Source: Desulfobacula sp. (lineage in GTDB: Bacteria > Desulfobacterota > Desulfobacteria > Desulfobacterales > Desulfobacteraceae). From it: a stretch of 64,000 nt of DNA. The stretch covers positions 62,001 to 126,000 of the forward strand of contig JAMPXP010000012.1 of assembly GCA_023701135.1 (NCBI GenBank). Direction: 5' to 3'. The position numbers and the translations under genes were made by a program. Position 1 is the first letter of the stretch, and every line of letters starts with the position of its first letter. The notes under the pieces were generated by a model, which made no database searches, was not told the DNA's origin, and saw only the letters and a program-made list of their open reading frames with translations. Of the stretch, positions 61,234-64,000 are shown piece by piece.

Positions 61234-62736
61234 TTAAAATCGATACTCGGATTTCGGGAAGATCACCTTAAAGCAAGACCCTTTTCCTTCGGTGCTGTCA
61301 ACCTCAATGGTGCCATGGTGGGCCTCCACAATGCTTTTGACAATGGCCAGTCCCAGACCGGTGCCGTTGATATACCGGGTTTTTTCGTTTTTCACCCGAA
61401 AAAACCGGTCGAAAATATGCTCCTGATCCGCCGCCGGAATCCCGAACCCGGTATCCGACACCTGGATGACCACACAATCGCTTTTTGTATCGGCCCGGAC
61501 TTCAATCCTTCCGCCGTTGGGGCTATACCGGATGGCATTGGAAATCAGATTGGACACCACCTCTTCGATATTGACCCGGTTGCCCATCATCCGGGCACCC
61601 GTTGCCGTCTCCTTCAAGACCAGGCGGATAGACTTGGCATCGGCGGTTTCCCTGTAAGAGATCACCTGGTCCCGGATCAGCTCGCACACATTCAAATCCT
61701 CCCGGTCCTGGTTAATGAGCCCTGATTCAATTTTGGAAAGGTCCAAAAGTTCGGTTGAAAGCGTGGTTAAAGAGGTAATGCGATCGGAAATCCGGCTCAG
61801 GATCTCTTTCTGTTTTTCCGTTAATTCCCCTGCCAGACCGTCCAGAACCACATTCAACTGCATGAGAACGGAATTCAAGGGGCTCTTGATTTCATGGGCC
61901 ACCATGGAAACAAAATCCGATTTCATCTGATCGATCTTCTTTAAGGCCGTAATATCATGGAAAACCGTAACCGACCCAAGATTCCTGTTCAACCGGTCCC
62001 TGAACGGAATGCTGCGGATGCCGATGATCATTTCGTCTTTCCCCTTGGAAATGGGCACGATCATTTCATCGGTGATTTCTGCAAAGGTGTCTTCAGGCTG
62101 ATGAATGGCTCTTTCGATCATGTCCAGCAGCCGGGGTTCTGTGATGAATTCAGATACGGTATGGCCGATGACCGAAGTTTTCCGGCACCCGATCATTTTT
62201 AAAAAAGCCGGATTTGCCAGGGCAATCCGTTTCTGGTTATCCGTGGTCAGGACCCCGTCGCTCAGGGAATTGATCATGACCCGCATCCGGGATTTTTCCG
62301 TTGCAATGTCCTGAAGGGTCCTGATAAATTCAATGGCTTTGCAGATCACCACCCTCAGTTCCTGGGGAGAGAAAGGCTTTGATAAAAAATCAAAGGCCCC
62401 TTTTTTCATGGTTTCAACCGAATGTTCAAGGGTGGCATAGCCGGTGATGACAATCACCACCGTATCCGGATGACGGGCCTTGAGATCCGTCAGAACATCC
62501 AGTCCGGACATCCCCGGCATCATCAGGTCCAGAAGAACAATATCAAAATGCTTTTCTTCTATCATCTTCAACCCTTTGATACCGTTTTCAGCGATTTCAA
62601 CATCGCAGCCTTCATCGGTCAGCAGTCTTTTACAGGCCTCCTGGATCCGGGCCTCATCATCCACCACCAATACCCTGGGCTGAAAAGAAATATTTTGCGC
62701 ACACGCTTTAATGGAATTCATGGTTTGATCATTCAT
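61234..62736 (-). CDS. REC-PAS histidine kinase
   Basis: A 500-residue cytoplasmic protein with an N-terminal receiver (VLVVDDEARIQEACKRLL, LLDLMMPGMSG, FLSKPF), a PAS domain (about 155-265), and a HisKA kinase with SMVAHEIKSPLNSVL. The ATPase lobe has NLISNAIRYSPNG, DTGFGIP and GTGLGLAIVKSIV. Such proteins receive phosphate on their receiver and then modulate their own kinase. It lies 32 bases downstream of another kinase gene on the same strand, so the two may form one pathway. It converges with the NtrC-type regulator with only 7 bases between the stops. Confidence 0.93.
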   Translation of the reverse strand: MNDQTMNSIKACAQNISFQPRVLVVDDEARIQEACKRLLTDEGCDVEIAENGIKGLKMIEEKHFDIVLLDLMMPGMSGLDVLTDLKARHPDTVVIVITGYATLEHSVETMKKGAFDFLSKPFSPQELRVVICKAIEFIRTLQDIATEKSRMRVMINSLSDGVLTTDNQKRIALANPAFLKMIGCRKTSVIGHTVSEFITEPRLLDMIERAIHQPEDTFAEITDEMIVPISKGKDEMIIGIRSIPFRDRLNRNLGSVTVFHDITALKKIDQMKSDFVSMVAHEIKSPLNSVLMQLNVVLDGLAGELTEKQKEILSRISDRITSLTTLSTELLDLSKIESGLINQDREDLNVCELIRDQVISYRETADAKSIRLVLKETATGARMMGNRVNIEEVVSNLISNAIRYSPNGGRIEVRADTKSDCVVIQVSDTGFGIPAADQEHIFDRFFRVKNEKTRYINGTGLGLAIVKSIVEAHHGTIEVDSTEGKGSCFKVIFPKSEYRF

Positions 62737-62768
62737 TTTGACGACAATCGACTCACTATAGTGACTGG

Positions 62769-64000
62769 TTATGGTTTACACAAGAAAGGACCTTCTTCCG
62801 ATGCGACATACATGGGGAATTCAATAATAAAGGTGGTTCCTTTGGTGCTGGTTCGTTTAACGGAAATTTTTGCCCCATGCTCTTCCAGAATGCCGTAAAC
62901 AATGCTCAGGCCAAGACCTGTGCTCTTTCCGACCGGCTTTGTGGTAAAAAAGGGGTCAAAAATCTTGGATAAATTTTCATGGGGGATTCCCTTGCCCGTA
63001 TCTTTTACCTCCAGAAAAAGCTGCTTTAAAAATTTTTCCTTATAGGTAATCAGGGTGATGGTGCCTTCCCCATCCATGGCATCGGCCGCATTGATGATCA
63101 GATTGATCAATACCTGGTTCAGCTTGTTGGTATCGGCCAGCAGCAGCATCATGTCTTCGGACAGATTTTTTTCAATGTGGATATTCCTGAATTTTTTCTG
63201 GTCCCGGATCAGGGTCAGGCTCTTTTCAACCACCTCGTTGAGGTGAACGATATTCTTGGCGGTTCCTTCTCTGCGGCTGTATACGAGAAGGCTTTTGACG
63301 ATTTCCCTGCATCGTTCGGCATCCTCAAGAATACATTTCAAATCTTCCTCCAGATCCTTATCCAGATTTTTTCGCTCTAAAAGGAGACCGGCATAAAACA
63401 AGATCCCGGTCAGCGGATTATTGATCTCATGGGCCACGCCGGCGGCCAACTGACCGAGGGAAGCCATTTTTTCCGACTGGGCCAGTTGTTTCTGGGCCAG
63501 TTTCAATTCCTTTTCAACCTTGAGCTTGTCCTTTAAATCGTTATAAATGGCCATGGTGGCGGATTCATTGCCCTTTTCATCATAAATGATGGCCGCGGAC
63601 ATCTCCACTTCGATTTCCTCTCCGTGGGCATTGACAATGGTGGTCCTGGGGATCAGGAGTTTGCCCTGGCCCCCTATTTTCTCATCCCGCAGCATCCTCA
63701 TGATTTCCTTGGCCTTTCCCGGAGGATACAATTGCTCGGTATGGCGAATCTTGCCTTCCCCGCCGTTATAATCGCCAAACAGCTCCTTGGCCACGGAATT
63801 CATCAGATTGATATTTCCCTGCCGGTCGGCGGCAACAATGGCGCTGGCAGAAGAATGGATGACCCGGGTGATGAATTCCTGGGCGCCGTGCAATTGGTTT
63901 TCAAGGGATTTGGTCTGGGTGATATCCCTTATGCTGCCAATCACATAGGCCACTTCCCCGTGGTCATCCAGAATCGGAGAAAAGATTCTTTCCTCCCACC
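62769..64000 (-). CDS. PAS histidine kinase (N-terminus beyond window)
   Basis: Partial kinase gene, open at the right edge; at least 410 codons are present. The frame enters the window within a PAS domain (ERIFSPILDDHGEVAYVIGSIRDIT). A second PAS follows (FITRVIHSSASAIVAADRQGNINLMNSVAKELFG), then a kinase with AAGVAHEINNPLTGILFYAGLLL and an ATPase lobe with NLIINAADAMDGEG, DTGKGIP and STGLGLSIVYGILEEHG. The Met at 63953 is internal to the PAS, so it is not the true start. It is the first gene of the pair with the REC-PAS kinase. Confidence 0.92.
   Translation of the reverse strand, partial: WEERIFSPILDDHGEVAYVIGSIRDITQTKSLENQLHGAQEFITRVIHSSASAIVAADRQGNINLMNSVAKELFGDYNGGEGKIRHTEQLYPPGKAKEIMRMLRDEKIGGQGKLLIPRTTIVNAHGEEIEVEMSAAIIYDEKGNESATMAIYNDLKDKLKVEKELKLAQKQLAQSEKMASLGQLAAGVAHEINNPLTGILFYAGLLLERKNLDKDLEEDLKCILEDAERCREIVKSLLVYSRREGTAKNIVHLNEVVEKSLTLIRDQKKFRNIHIEKNLSEDMMLLLADTNKLNQVLINLIINAADAMDGEGTITLITYKEKFLKQLFLEVKDTGKGIPHENLSKIFDPFFTTKPVGKSTGLGLSIVYGILEEHGAKISVKRTSTKGTTFIIEFPMYVASEEGPFLCKP

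Noticed and set aside
1-64000. tRNA, rRNA, insertion sequences and prophage
   Set aside because: I found no transposase, integrase, tRNA cloverleaf or rRNA sequence on reading the window.

Overview
The window looks like chromosomal DNA of a Deltaproteobacterium (Desulfobacterota), most likely a Desulfobacteraceae-type sulfate reducer. This is an inference from gene content: many sigma-54 activators and histidine kinases, an HdrD/GlpC-like iron-sulfur selenoprotein, an IspH-UbiA fusion, and a giant Pfa-like lipid megasynthase. I saw no rRNA, tRNA, CRISPR array or insertion sequence.

Layout, left half. 1-6.3 kb is housekeeping: ftsH (cut by the left edge), dapF and rnd on the minus strand, divergent from thrS, a VanZ-like gene and a DUF486 gene. 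6.3-10.7 kb is a five-gene chromate operon on the minus strand (chrB, a ChrB-C protein, an MFS transporter, chrA, a rhodanese) with a candidate operator in front of chrB. After corA comes a visibly AT-rich patch (about 11.87-14.0 kb) with an unpaired antitoxin-like gene, a dGTPase and a 72-residue unknown. 14.1-22.5 kb holds a kinase-aminotransferase fusion, small metabolic genes, an SDR dehydrogenase, an AIM24-like protein, an adenosine-specific kinase and a DEAD-box helicase with a terminator-like hairpin in its leader.

Centre. 23.9-42.3 kb is built around one 3804-residue megasynthase (28231-39645, minus). Its domain order is two flavin-barrel (PfaD/NPD-like) segments, KS, KS-like, AT, KS, three carrier domains, KR and DH. 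The three carrier domains have Thr where the phosphopantetheine Ser is expected, and the second KS lacks both catalytic His. A divergent operon encodes a sigma-54 activator with an unrecognised N-terminal domain and a membrane acyltransferase. Sigma-54-like promoters can be read in both directions between them. Two more sigma-54 activators with degenerate receivers lie beyond the 3' end. Together this resembles a self-contained, inducible system for making an unusual acyl chain and placing it in a lipid. It is the best candidate here for an undescribed system.

Right half. 42.3-47.8 kb is a parA-parB-ispH/ubiA-fapA operon. 48-49.3 kb is an Fe-S protein whose apparent stop at 48565-48567 is best read as selenocysteine, because frame and family motifs continue and a SECIS-like hairpin follows. 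49.5-54 kb is a three-gene sensory operon (PstS-like binding protein, histidine kinase, hybrid kinase/receiver). The start of its first gene is displaced by one base in a 12-base homopolymer. hrpA follows. The window ends in a signalling cluster with one kinase/NtrC pair and two more kinases, the last cut by the right edge.
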